Shown piece after piece: positions 46,407-59,489 of a stretch of 64,000 nt of DNA. Source of the DNA: Distichodus sexfasciatus (taxonomy: Eukaryota; Chordata; Actinopteri; Characiformes; Distichodontidae); contig JAVGVS010000018.1 of assembly GCA_032718565.1 (NCBI GenBank), positions 308,501 to 372,500 of the forward strand, written 5' to 3'. How positions within the stretch are numbered: the stretch's first letter is position 1; each line of letters opens with the position of its first letter. The position numbers and the translations under genes are program-made. The notes beneath the pieces were generated by a model. The model saw only the letters and a program-made list of their open reading frames with translations. It ran no database searches and was not told the DNA's origin.

Positions 46407-47096
46407 GGCACTGTGTCCCCATTGACTTGGTACAGGGCAGGTGTTCAGTTAATGAGATAAATGAATACTTGTGGCTGGTTTTCAAACTAGTATGGCAGCT
46501 GCTCTGCAGCAGTGTTACCTGCTCTTTTATAAACGAGCGTAAACCAGTGCCAGTATTATGCACCACAGAAATATGATGAATGTTCTCCAAGGTGGTGTTT
46601 TATCTGTACCAGGTCAATGGAGCATATCTGCAAACTATTGTAGACGCACATCCCTTTTTTTTTGTCCTTGCTTCCATTTTTATACTTAATATTTGAGGCC
46701 AGTTACTTGACAAGGGAACAGGAGAGAAAACAAATGGGTTTGTTTAGGTGGAGCGCTGTTGTGTTGAAACCTGCTTCTAAATGTCCCATCAGTTAAGCTA
46801 TTGCTGCAAAGGTATGTAAATGCATTTCAACCACTACAATGGACCACTTGAGAACCTCAGAGGGACTTCTTAGAGCAGGGGGAAGACAATTCCTCACCTC
46901 TCTCACACGGAAAACCAAACGTTCCTTCTCTCTTGTTCTCCTATGGTTAATTTTCTCAATATTTTAGTAAGTTAATAATTAAGTAACAGTTAATAATGAC
47001 ATTACAATGCATTTGAACTTGGATTTGAAAGAGATGGGATTGCATTCAAACTGCTTTCCTATGGAAACTTCTGTTTTCTGTTTTGTATTTTTTATA

Positions 47097-47102
47097 AATA
47101 AA
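47097..47102 (+). terminator. Polyadenylation signal AATAAA of odc1
   Basis: AATAAA about 690 nt after the stop codon, with T/GT-rich sequence following. This gives a 3' UTR of about 0.7 kb. Confidence 0.65.
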
Positions 47103-48479
47103 AGCTAGATATAAAATGATTTGTTCATTGTCCAACACTGTGCATGAAATAGGTAACATGAGTCTAGGAATAACAGTAACCTGGTTCTAGAGTTTAAGGA
47201 ACATTATAATTAGATATTACCGCTATGAATAAATAGAAAGAAAGTTAGTAAAAGGATGTCCGCATGACAGTGCCAGATCTGTTTAACTGTATGCAGAGAT
47301 CAAATATTTCAGAGTAGATTTACTAAAGTGCACATGATGTAATTCTCAGCATTACAAGCACACAGCACCATCTAGTGGTAAGTTGATACACTGCTGTAGC
47401 TCTGCCCTCTAGAGTCCTGCACGTCCTGGGTAGAAGTGACTGAAAAAAGGCCCTTGAACACCTCTGTTCTTTAGCTTAAGCTATAAACAAACTCTGAAGA
47501 GTTAGCCAGATAAAACTGCTTGTGAAAGTATTAAACTTTTTTAATCTTGCATAGTTATCCGAGTTGGGGAAAACAAGTCTTTTGATCATTTTTCCATAGT
47601 ATCAAATATTCTGAAGGGATTTGTGTCCCTGTGCTAAATATGGCATCACAGCCCCCGGGGCTGTAATTAACAAATAGCACAGTTGTAACTTTAGCCTATT
47701 TATTATCATAACCTGTAGCATAAAGCATTGAAACATACTAACCTTAACCTGAGCAATCATACATTTGATTCAAAAATGACGTAAGGAAAATGCTGTTTCT
47801 AAAATAAAAATGCAAAATTCAATCCATCTATATTAAGACAATGTTAAAAAACAAACAGTTGTAGCAGTGTGGAACGTTCAAAATAATGCTTCCTCAGAAC
47901 CTTAAACAGGTTCTACGTCATAAAAAGGTTCTCCAGAGCACTAACAAGGAACCAGTTTTTTTGGTGGTATGATTGTAAACATATAGACACTGCACTTTGT
48001 CCTCCTGCTATTCTTCCACCTACTGGGGAATCTCAGTACACACACGTGTCTGAACATTTTCCAGATCAGTGCTAGTCTCTAAAACTCTGAAATTTTCTAT
48101 GGTCATTCCAACTCCTGTCGCTAGATGCCACAGTTTCCCTATTAAAAATCTCAGTCACAGACCTGGACTGGAGCATTTCTGCCTTAATGTCACAATGTAC
48201 ACTGCACAAAAGTTCTGAATTCTACTGGACTGGAACAACAGTGTTTAAGCAGTATGTATCTTCTTTATACTCCAATTAGACAGAACTAAACACAGACTTT
48301 CTGCTGCCAAGTTTATAACCTCTTTCTCATAATTTTTTAAGCAACTTGAGCTTTGTTGGAATGTTCTTCCAGTTTGCACATCACTTCCATCACAATCCAG
48401 TTTGGTTTCAGGGTGGTTCCTATTCAACACAATAGATTTATCAATCAATTCGTGCTTAATCTGTTTTGTGAACAGTTTT

Positions 48480-48830
48480 TACTCACCAGCATCTCAGGTG
48501 AAAGAACTCAGGTTTCTCGTTCGCAGCCCCCAGCCATAGTCGATGTCCCCCCACTTCCCCTGCCATTACCATGGCAATCAAATACCTGAGGAGTTCCAGG
48601 CAGGATGTATTCCACACTGCACCTTGGCTAATTAGGCAGCTATTGTTTATCCGGCCTGTGGTGTGCCGCTGGTGGCTCGGGGAAAGCATGCAGCTGTGCC
48701 ATCCTTTGGGAGCAAAAAAATATTTCTCACCAAAGACGGTCTGTTTAGAGCCTTGTGAACAGAAGTCCATCTCTTCACGTGTTTGCCTGAAGAATTATTA
48801 ATAAAGCAGAGAATATTTGCAGGGAAAACA
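48480..48830. promoter_or_regulatory. Candidate conserved non-coding element downstream of odc1 and hpcal1
   Basis: Compositionally balanced, unique-looking sequence with the homeodomain core GGCTAATTAGGCAGC, a CCATGGCAATCAAAT stretch and a Fox-like ATTGTTTATCC. It has no repeats and no coding frame. This texture is typical of vertebrate enhancers near developmental or neuronal genes. Conservation cannot be seen from one sequence. Confidence 0.3.
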
Positions 48831-48954
48831 TCAAGAAGCGCCGTCTCAAAAAAATGTACTGCATCAGCCTGGAACTTGCAAAATAATGCTAGATGATCAT
48901 TAAAATAGCTTTTAAAGTGCCATCTTTTCCATTTCTTATTGGCTACATGTCATA

Positions 48955-49290
48955 ATATTCATTTCATTTTCTGAACTGCTTAATCCCTATCGGGATCGCG
49001 GGGACCGGAGCGTATCTCAGGGCGCGAGGTGGGGACCAAGGCTGGGTAGGTGCCGACACACCACAGGGCACATACACTCACACTCTCAGTTACATCATAG
49101 GGGGCGAATTTAGATTTACCAATCAACCTATAGTACATGCTTTGGACTGTGGGAGGAAACCGGAGCACCTGGAGAAAACCCACACAAACTCCACAGAGAA
49201 AGGCCCTTCGGCCAACCCGGGGATTGAACCCAGAACCTTCTCACTGTGAGGCGACACCACTCACCACTGCGCCACCGCGACGCCCTGTCA
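48955..49290 (-). repeat. Widespread fish interspersed repeat, nearly full copy
   Basis: Contains the familiar modules CTGAACTGCTTAATCC, GGGATCGCGGGG, GGGAGGAAACCGGAGCACC, GAGAAAACCCACACAAACTC and CACTGCGCCACCGCGACGCC, in the order seen in a high-copy fish element. CpG-rich against its surroundings, which suggests moderate age. The 3' CACTGCGCCACC block is probably the tRNA-like head read on the minus strand. Confidence 0.75.
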
Positions 49291-49299
49291 TAATATTCT

Positions 49300-50835
49300 T
49301 TTTGTAAAGAGAGCAGAAAAGACGGAATAACAAATCACACATATTTTAGTCCAAGAAGGAAGCACAACTCTTTTTTAATGGAAACAAAAGAAGAGTTATC
49401 ACAATAACACTCCAGAGCTTTCATATTACAGAACACAGCTACGGTGCCATTATAAATACTGCAGGACATTCATCATCTCCATAAATATTTCTGAATGGAA
49501 AAAAAAAAGTCAGGACCAACTCTGGTGCCAAGGCAGTAACTGTCACAGAAAGGTTTTAAACCTTATTTTTATAATCAACATGCAGACACGATCGCTCCTC
49601 TTGCATGCTGTTTAGCTATAAGTGTTTACTTAACATCTGAGATCTCACAGGGGAGATTCCAGTAACACAGTTTGACACGATCCTGACAGCATGTGTTAAC
49701 AGCTGCACTCGGTAAAAGCCCAGCTGTGGGGGGGTCAGGGTTCAGGATCCCTACCACCATCTCCATCAGGCAGTAACTTAGGAAGTTTCACAGTTTCTAT
49801 GGTGATGGAAATGAAAAAAACCATGAAGTCTCATTACTGATATTACCAAAATGTGCTGACTGACAGGAGCACTACAAGACAGTATGTGGCACACAAACAA
49901 GGCAGAGCAACATGACACTAAAATATATAAATAATAATAATAATGAGAAGAAGGCATTATCATTGAGCTTCGACTCTATTCCATAGTGGGCGACCTAAAC
50001 TGCACCACTGGCAACAACATGGCATAGAATACAAAACTGTAATATCAAGACAGTTCTTTCACCACGTTAACAATAAAAAGTCAACATACATGCAACTGCA
50101 AAACTGTAAGAGCCAGACAAAATACAGAACCACTAACAGGATAAATCCACTGCCTTTACAAATGAACGGCCAACTGCACAAGCACACGGATCAATGTCCA
50201 TGCAGTCCAGAGAACAGAAGGTGAAGGGAGTGGAACTAAGGACATGGATCTAAAGGAATGCTTGGACTTTGTGCCAAAAATTCATCATTGTGCACAAAAC
50301 ACTGCCAGTATAAGACTTGAAATAAATTCATAAAACACATTCACATCCTAAAATAACATTAAAACAAAAATAAGACTTCATGCTGTCGCTCTACGCTTAG
50401 AACTAAAATGACATGCAGATTTTTTTTTTTATAAAGTTGCCTTCTTAAACTTGCATTTTAAGGTCTGGTCATGCATCGTATTCACTGCTCATCAAAACGA
50501 ACAGGACATGCATCAACAGTTCTGCATCGTTAAAAAATAAAATAACTACATTTTCACCTGCTTTAAAAGAAACGAATAAAAGAAAAACCCTTAAACTGAG
50601 CAATCATAAAGGCTTAGGCATTACGGTTGGTGCTGGGACTAAAAACACTGACCACTCCTCAAAAATTCACATGTAAAAGCTCCCTAAAGTCAAACGGCTT
50701 TAGTGAAATGCTGAAAGTCAGGTGACAACAGTGACACAATTCCTACGCAGCTATATGAACACTTACCGTGTTCACATTAGACTCAAATCGACTCTGCGGA
50801 CATGCTGCTTCTGCTGGAAACAAATTGGCTGGAGC
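49300..50835 (-). other. hpcal1: Probable hpcal1 3' UTR and downstream sequence
   Basis: No gene on either strand. It follows the hpcal1 stop codon on the minus strand, and long 3' UTRs are usual for neuronal calcium sensors. A possible ATTAAA-type signal (TTTAAT on +) lies near 49375. The 3' end is not fixed. Confidence 0.4.
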
Positions 50836-53518
50836 TCAGAACTGACTCGCACTGCTGGGGTCACACTGGAGAAGGCGGACGATAGACGGGTCACTTCTGG
50901 CTCCCTTGATAAACTCCTCTAGAGAAATTTTCCCTAGAACAGCACAGGAGGACCTTGGTGTTACTAATGGTCATACGCACAATGGTCTCTTAGAAACATT
51001 TCTCAAAGGGTTCAAAGACTCTAACAGCCTGGTTAAACTAAACATTCATGATTCTTCAGACCCAGATCTGTTACTGCTACAGCCTTTTTTATTTTTACCA
51101 TCATTATTGGTGTCCATCTGCCTGAAGATTTTATCTGTCCTCTTCTCTGGAGTGGACTCGTCCTCTGGCATCTTCATCACCGAAGAAACCATCTTATAGA
51201 TGGCCTGAGCGGAGCCACAACAATGTGTAGTGGGGAGAGAATAAAGTTCCATTTGGTAAATGAATGATAAACAGAAAAAGACCACAACAACAGGACGATC
51301 AATTAATTGAAAGTTAATCAAAAGTGACATTCAGAACCCCTGATCAACATAATATTGAACATGAGGGTTATTTCAGGTATTTTTAAAACCCTGTGTTTGT
51401 GTGTATTACTGTACTGTTCCCACAGAAACATACTATCATGTCACCCCACCCCATTCAGTCTGCAAGTACATCTGTGTGTTATCTTAGGATATGGACTCTC
51501 ATTAGAAAAGACCTCAGCTTTTATAGCTGATCATATTCACAGTACAAGGCATAAACAAACACACACACTACCGCAAAAAAAAACCCAAAACAAAATAATG
51601 GTTCATAATCATAACCGAGGTAGAATGTTCAAATAACCATGATATTGATTTGAGGTCATATTACCCAGTCCTACCACATCAAGTATTCATGAGTGGAAAA
51701 TTCCAGGTCCGGAAAGCAAAATTCCAGCTGGTATTTTCTTTACCATTTTCATTGAAATAAAACAATGAACAGCTAAGAGGACTAAGAGCATGTATAACGT
51801 GTGCTCAGTTTATGTTAAAAGTCCACTTTAGCCGCATTAGCATCATGTGAGGTCAAGTGTAATATCAGTCTAATTAATGTATGTATAAATGGTAAGGAAT
51901 GCATTAGGTTTGAGGGCTGATTAAGATTGTCTAATGAGTAATTATCCTTTTGATCTTCTGTCATCAACAATGCTTTCTAGATTTCTATAAATGTAGGCAT
52001 TCTTCTTACTTATAATCTAAATTAACTGCCAAACCACAGAACTGCTCGGCTCAGTATTCATGAGTTTCTAGGAATCCTCTAAGCACTGTCTATTGTAATT
52101 ACAAGATTAGCTGATCTCCAGATGCAGGTGCTGATTGTTATTCACAGCTTTTGGCGTCTGAAGAGGTTAGCACAGCAGACGAAGCAAAACAGCAATTACA
52201 GAGCACCAACTGTAGTGAAAGCTATTTAATTTCTACACGTCTAACCATCGTCACGGCTATGCTTTGGATGGGGCTGAATCTTGGGACGTCAAATCTGAAT
52301 ATATCGGAATACTGAATATTTTAATGGCCTTAAGTTTCATGTAGGTGATTTGTTTGAGGCTCTTACCCAGAGAGATGTACATAAAAAACACATTCCACAC
52401 ACTAGACAATGCAGAGGTAAATCTAGTTAACTGCCAGGGCTGTGCAGCCAATAAGAGAAGCACATCAACAGATTGACAGTCGAGACACGCGAATGAAAAG
52501 CTTCTAGACAACTATGATTCTACCCAAATATACACAAAAGTGAGGAGATGCACATTTGTCTTAGTAATTCCTAGTTTTAATTCCTAGAATTACTTAGTAT
52601 TTAATACTAGACTTAATATTTCTTCATATTTTCTTTCCAAAGAGCCAGACTTTCTTGCTTTATTAATAGTCTTGAGGAAATAATATTTACAGGTATGTTC
52701 ACATGTATGCTCTGCCTTCTGTCTCATTCTCCCAGTTACATATAAAAACTTCTGTACAGTACCGTTTACTTCATATAGCAATTAATTTTAAACCAATCTT
52801 TTGACACCGTAATTAAAACAGATGTTTGATATTTCTGATGATATTCTAATAATGATTATATTCAGACCCCTGAACCAGAAGACCATTTGTTCTCTGTTAT
52901 CCAATTAATAGATAATTAATGATGAAATTAATAATTAATTCCAATAGAGGACTAAAAACAAACAAAAACATCATACAGAAGTTATTATATTTATTAAATT
53001 AATTTTATAGGTCTATAGGGTCTTCTTACATAAAATAAGTGAAAACTGTGTTGAATTTTATAAACCCAAAAGTATTAATGCACCTCTAATCGGAGACTAA
53101 TCTCAGCACTAAAAAAACAAACCCACTGGTCAGTTCTCACCTGTACGATTTCCAACATCTCTGCTCGGCTGATGTATCCGTTGCCATCCAGGTCGTACAT
53201 GCTGAACGCCCATTTCAGCTTCTGCTCCAGCTTGCCTCGCGAGGTGACGCTCAACGCGATGATGAACTCTCGGAAGTCGATTGTGCCATCGCTGTTGGTG
53301 TCGAATGTTCGGAACACGTGCTCGGCGAACTTGGAGGCGTCTCCGTAAGGGAAGAAGTTGGCGTATATCTTTTTGAACTCGTCGACGGTGAGGTGACCGG
53401 TGGGGCAGTCCTTCAAGAAGCCTTTGTACCACTCCTGCAGCTCGTGGTCGGTGAACTCTGTGTTCTCCCGCAGGTCGTTCAGCACCTCGGGCCGAAGTTT
53501 GCTGTTCTGTTTTCCCAT
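50836..53518 (-). CDS. hpcal1: Hippocalcin-like protein 1 (neuronal calcium sensor), 3 coding exons
   Basis: Coding exons on the minus strand: 53518-53141, 51204-51099, 50933-50836; 193 residues, the exact family length. A Ca2+/myristoyl switch protein (VILIP-3) of neurons that moves to membranes when calcium rises. MGKQNSK at the N-terminus gives the Gly2 myristoylation site. The first EF-hand is degenerate with the usual CPTG. Functional EF-hand loops are [12 protein letters not shown] (from residue 73), [12 protein letters not shown] (from 109) and DTNNDGKISLEE (from 157). It ends in the shared [27 protein letters not shown] and EKRTDKIF favour HPCAL1 over hippocalcin. I chose the ATG at 53518 by family length; a longer in-frame start exists but adds an unrelated Arg-rich peptide. 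Leader exons must lie to the right and are not recognised. Confidence 0.96.
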
Positions 53519-53599
53519 GATGCCGTGCTGAGCGGTTTGCAGGCCCCCTCTCCTCCTCTTCACTTGCCTTTCTCGCCTTTAACACGGCGCTGTCTTAGA

Positions 53600-56500
53600 T
53601 TCCAGGATTCCTTTCTTCTTTGTTCTTCCTTTTATCCCCTCAGACCTTATAATCTGTTTGCTGCCCAGTGTGTAAGAGAGAGTGCGAGAGCGGTAGATAA
53701 GGATTAGCTTGTGAAATAAGATATTTATAAATCTTGTGGGTTTGTTCAAATCTGAAAGTTAATAAACCTAACTATGCCTGGTCTTGGATGATTCCCTCTG
53801 TGCCAAGGGTGCAATTTGCTATTTATTTTATGAGCATCATTAAGTGGTTAATTGACTATATCAGGTTAATTGCAAGGCAAAATGGCTTGACACAAACCTA
53901 AAAGCTTGGAAATAACGGCGGATGCTAAAATACTCGGGTAAAAGCCTTCATGAATCACAACCCATTAATCTGAAAGAGACTTGAATATTTAGCTAATCAA
54001 AAAACTATTACCATGCTGAAGAGAAAGGGTCAAGGAATAAATTAAGCTCTAATGAGCCTATTAAGACACAGAATAAATGCTTATTTTGCTCCCATCATGT
54101 AATTATCGTGCTTTTAAGTCATTATCCAAACATCCACAATGGAAATTTGGATTCAAAAGGCTTCCTTATCCTTTTTCTTCATTGAGCGTAGAGGAAGGAA
54201 AATAACCCATTCATAAATAGCGTATGCTAAATGCTGTAAATGTAATAAATCAACATAACCATAAATTCATCAAAAACACATACTTTGAATTCAATAGTGT
54301 CAGCAATACAGACACTGGAGGAAACAGAACACATAAAAAAATGAGTTCATTCATCATCACGCTCTGCATGACTTTTTGCACCAAAGACGCATGTGCATTC
54401 CGTGTTGTCCTCGTTCAGGAAAGCAACAGCAATTCATTCGTGTGGTGAGGGCCGAGTAAAATGCACTGTGTGTAGTGTGAAAATGAGCCCGGAGAGGGGA
54501 CTGGCCCAGCTTATGAGGCTTAATGACGGCTGCGGCCACATTTCAAATTGCCATCCCCACTGCTGTGAAATTATCTGTACTCCACAGGCCCGGCTCTCAT
54601 GCCTATCAAACATGCCCATTTCCTGGTAAAATTGAATGAACGCTGCAGTGTCATTTGAGTCAAACATGTTCCCCCTTCCCCAAACACAGAGTTTCTGGCT
54701 TTAATTTTACACCTGAAAAGGTTCAGGGAGCCTCAGTCTGCCACAAATAGGAAATGTAGTTTCCCCGTGTTCCATAACAGGTCCAGCTCGTTGCATCACC
54801 ACAGCAGCTACATGATGAAGTTTGGGGTGATCGGTGGGCAGTACAGCTGTGCTATGGGTATGGCATTATCCGTCAGTAAATCTAAGCTAAGAGCAAAACA
54901 AACATAAATTTTACATTTAAATTAATTTACACTAGGAAAGCTAATAACATCTGCAATTTACCGCATGCCCTAACATATGTTTATGTAAAAGTAATCATCC
55001 TTTTTGTTATTTACTTAATGTTGTATGACATGTGAAGACTCTTAATTCCTAACCCTAATTTCTTCCAGTCAATTGACACTTTTTATATTTTTTCTGCAAT
55101 GCATACTATTTGATATAAAAAATGCACAATTCATTTAGAACAACTAGAATAGCTCAGCTTGCAAAGAATTCTAGACTGATTGGGGTGATTTTGAAGGGAA
55201 GGCAATCTACATAGCAAAACATATAAAAGCTGAAAATAGACTTTTACTCAGTGTCATCCACCCTTGCTTAAACTTTACCCTAGAGCCCTTAAATCAGCAT
55301 AAATTATGTTGTTTCAAAAAGCCTTCGCTTGATGGAAAATGAGAACCGAGTGAGTTTTCTTGTGCTTTTATAATTTGATACGAATGGAAGTGTGTTAACT
55401 TAATAATAAATAATGTAGTTTATGCATACAATATGAGTGTGTAATTATTACAACAAAACCGGTATCGGAACGGTACTCGGTATCGGCCAGTACCCAAAGC
55501 CCAAGTTTTGGCACTGGTATCGGAACTGGAAAAGTTGAACTGGTGCATCCCTAGTGTTAAATGATACTTCATTAATTCATTCATTCATTATCTGAACCGC
55601 TTAATCCCACCTCGGGTCGGTGGGGGACCGGAGCCTATCCCGGGAACTTTCGGGCGCAAGGCAGGGAACAACCCTGGGCAGGCGCCCACACACTGCAGGT
55701 TAAATGACAGTCTCATATCGAACACTGGCTCCTGAATGGAATCCAATCGAAATCATATCGTAGCAGACCTTTGTGATATCAGCAGACACCGAGTCATTGT
55801 CCAATGCATCGTGATGAACTGCGACATCTAGCGACTAATCAGTGCACCCCTATGCAAAATAAATTACAAAAATTTAAATAAAATTTTGTTTTCCAAAAAT
55901 GTCAAAGTAATATCTGGTGTATTATTACTCTTGTCTTTTGTTTTTTTTTTTGAAACACAGGACTATAAGGTCTCAAATACTGATTCTCCTCCCTCGCGTC
56001 CTTTGTGGACGGCTGCTGCTCTGTTACCCAGCAGATCCCCAGGAGGGAGCGGCTCCTCAGCAGGTTCAATATGACAAACGTGATAAAGAGTGCAGCAAGA
56101 GCATCAGCGAGACACATTTACATCACCTGTTACAACTTAATACATGGCCGTGGCAGACGAAAGGGCAGGTTTATTATAAATCTATTACAACGGTGTCAGG
56201 GTGGGGTGGACCCCTGGGACTGTAATCAAACCCATGAATAATCATAATACATAATGCATAATTGAAATTCCAAGTAGCAAAATAAGTAGCAAGCAGTGAT
56301 GAAAGTGAAAAGGAGAATTTATGGGATGCATTATGTATTTCTTTTGATTTTTGATTGCTCTTTGTTCGCATAGAGAACACACACACACAATCCATCACAT
56401 ATCAAAAAGAAACACCTTCTGTCAGCCTATAATACTCCTCAGACAGGTACGGTAGGGTCTCCATGGCTACCATCACAAAAGGAATATCACGCATCGCCTT

Positions 56501-58190
56501 AGCTAGTGTTCATCAGTAAAGACATTTGACCAGAGTCACACTCCGCAAATCAATAATATCTAGGAATCCTGGGGATTTGCAGAAGATGATATTGGAGAAA
56601 ATTTTTTAAATCATGCTAAACCACAAAAAAACAGAAACAGAATTGAGTAAGCTCATGGTAGAGTGGAAAATAAATAAATAAATGAACAAATTAATAAATA
56701 AATAAGGATCACACACGAAAACTCATCCCACAGGGTCCAGAAGCAGATGCTGCATCCTTCTGTATCGCAAAATAACAGCGTCAATGTGCCAAAGTGCAAC
56801 ATGCTGACGCTTGGTTGCGAGAGAACGAGAGGATACCCACCAGCTGCCCTACACAAACCAAAACCGTAGAGGTTTGAGGCATAAGTCAAGCTTACAGCAG
56901 CGCTGGGCATCGTTCTTTCGCGAATAACGGCAGTGGTTCGGGCGACTGGCCAAATCTGATCTTACAGGGACCAATTATACCAAGAATCACCAGTCACCAC
57001 GGTGTGAATACTATGGAAAGCCCCGTCTGCAGTGCTAAAGGCTGCCTGAGATGAAACCGAAACCCCTCTAGGGCCTACTCATCCCCCGCCATGCAAAATA
57101 AAGAGGGGGAAATGTGAATATCGATTAGAGGAAGAGACGTGTCCAGGGGGACGGAGATAATTGCACAGAGCTAGTTTCTCTCTGTCTAAGGCTCTTAAGG
57201 CTGATGGCAGTAAAGGCTGTGTGTCGCAACTCGGGAGAGCAGTGGCCAAAACAGGTTTAATTGCGCATGGAGCATAAAAATGAAAGCCCAGTCACACATA
57301 AGCCCCGCACTCCCTTGTGGACAAGTTCACGAATTTCAGCTTTGATGAATGGCAATAAGCAGAGGGAAAATAGCCGCTTTCCGAAATCAGGCGTGACAAA
57401 GACTGCCTACAATTACAAGCACATAAAAATGTTATTAATCAATATCATGTTTGTGATAGCGTATAGCAATACATGTCAACGCTTTAGGTTTTATGGACAT
57501 CTTGGAACACTCTGATTTTAAGGGAACAACAAGGCAGAGGAACAACAGGATGTGGTTAGAGAAAAAAACACCACCACCCACCTCAAATATCCTGTGGGTT
57601 TTATGTGTAACAATGGGCTATTCCTCTATTCTGTCCCAGCTTAAGTCAGAGACTGCTACAGGAAAGGAAGGACTTATTAAGCAAGGATCACTATTCCTCT
57701 GGGAGGATATCCACCTATCACTCTCACACACACACACACCCATACACGTGGCCTACACGGATTAACACATGGAGAGGTGGTTAGTTATTGCATGAACTTA
57801 CTGACTAAACTATTGCTTCATGTTAAGTATGGAAATGTGTGGAAAAACGTTTAAGAAGTTAGATAACAAGCTATTAAATCTCAAAGGAGTGACATGGTGT
57901 GAAAAATTATTCTGCTTTTCTTCCAAAGTGAGTTTTTTTACCCCTCCGTCTCTAAAAATACTGTTATTAAACACTACTACGGCATAACACACAGAGCACT
58001 GAGACTGCAGACAGACATTTAACTCCCACAAGACTCATAGTGTGAAAAAATGACTATATTTTAATGGGGGTGTGGGACGTGCTTGTGTGCTTTGGAAAAA
58101 CTTGAGACAAATGATAAAATGTTTCTCCATTCCAAGAACATTCCTACACAATTGCACAAAGCACATGCACAGCTTGATTTTGCAATGTAC
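53600..58190. other. hpcal1 upstream region: possible enhancers and repeat debris
   Basis: No coding exon is recognised. Positions 53790-54200, 54430-54790 and 56985-57300 are unique-looking, moderate GC, and rich in TAAT and ATTA cores; they are the best candidates for conserved elements. Repeats at 55575-55850 interrupt them. Confidence 0.4.
55575..55705 (-). repeat. 5'-truncated copy of the repeat at 48955-49290
   Basis: Shares TCTGAAC(C/T)GCTTAATCC, GGGGACCGGAGC(C/G)TATC, and GGGCGC(A/G)AGG with that copy but stops after about 130 bp. It is followed by an unrelated fragment rich in ATCG words (55705-55850) like the elements at 59490 and 61410. Confidence 0.65.
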
Positions 58191-58194
58191 ATCC

Positions 58195-58204
58195 ACACAC
58201 ACAG

Positions 58205-58239
<35 letters not shown>
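58195..58239. repeat. (CA)n microsatellite
   Basis: A near-pure CA dinucleotide run, followed by short GACA units. Confidence 0.93.
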
Positions 58240-58241
<2 letters not shown>

Positions 58242-58779
58242 GACAGACAGACAACTGACTACTAAAACATTATTCACATAATTTAATTTTATTATAACAA
58301 TAGAAAAATATGATTTGTAATGTACGAGATGTATAATTTCAATTGTTGTTAAGAATAATAAAAAAAATTAAAAAAATATCTTACTACTTTCAGGCTTCTT
58401 TATAACGTTCTTATGAATGTGCAGTGCAATTTAGTTCACTGTCTTACTAAATTATGCCAATGACTTTAAATCCATTTTACTGGATATATAAATGCTGGTG
58501 CTACCATCATTGCCTATACTACCAGTTGATGACCAACACATAGTTCTAGAGGCGGCCATGCATCATACATTCCCAGCTGTTTGCAGATACTATCATCACA
58601 TTTTTCCCATTCTGCCCATTTAAAACACAGTTACAGTACTCTGCATCATCTTTCACAACTGGTCGGTCTATTCAGCACTCATGGGTCGGAATCAGATTAT
58701 TAGGTCCTTAACTCTGGTTCACCTTTTCCAGTCTGGCCGTTTCATGGCGGTGATGAAAGTAATTTTTTCCCTTGTAAAC

Positions 58780-59415
58780 AGTAGGGGTGTTAATTAATTC
58801 TGTTGCACCACTGCACTTTACTTTACACTTTACACACCACCGTCACTTTGATGTACAATAACAGTGCATTATGACAATGCACTGCTGCCACTTATTTGCA
58901 CATTATACATTATACGCTGCTGTACAAATGTTTGCACATACACTGAACATTTTACACATAAATAGCTGAATATAGTATCTGTTATATTATAACCTTCTAC
59001 CTCCTGCACATCCAATGTAAAATGTCAATTTGCACTTGTTTAAATGTTTGCATATTTGCACATATACTGAACATTGTACTTGAAAATAGTCCGGATATAG
59101 TATCTGTCTATTATAACTCTACCTCCTGCACATTCAGTGTTAATGTCAATTTCAACCTGTTAAGAATACTGCATCCTGACTTGTATATTGCATATTGTCT
59201 GGTTTAAAATGTATATTGTTTAATGTATATTTTAGTATTTTTACTTATTTATTGTCTATCCCATGTGCCTAGTCGTGCCACTGCCTATTTATTCTCTGTT
59301 TTGCTGTTCTTTGTTTGCTTGCACTGGAAATAACCTGGAGCCACGTCGTCTCGTCTCTCTATGTATCTGTACAGTATATAGCAGAGATGAAAATAAAGTT
59401 GACTTTGACTTTTTT
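58780..59415 (+). mobile_element. 3' end of a truncated non-LTR retrotransposon (probable)
   Basis: Ends GAAAATAAAGTTGACTTTGACTT, a short-repeat 3' tail (TTGAC units) after AATAAA, as in fish LINE 3' ends. The upstream part has no open reading frame, consistent with 5' truncation in the 3' UTR. It contains a tandem duplication of about 120 bp (58929-59165). Confidence 0.5.
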
Positions 59416-59489
59416 TTTTCCCCCTTTTGGCGGGTTTAACAACAAAAAAAAGAAAAGAAAAAAAAAAGACTGACTTTTTTTGACTAATT

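Noticed and set aside
53318..53707. 129-codon open frame on the + strand
   Set aside because: It is the antisense of the hpcal1 first coding exon; the frame is open because of that exon's GC-rich codon use.
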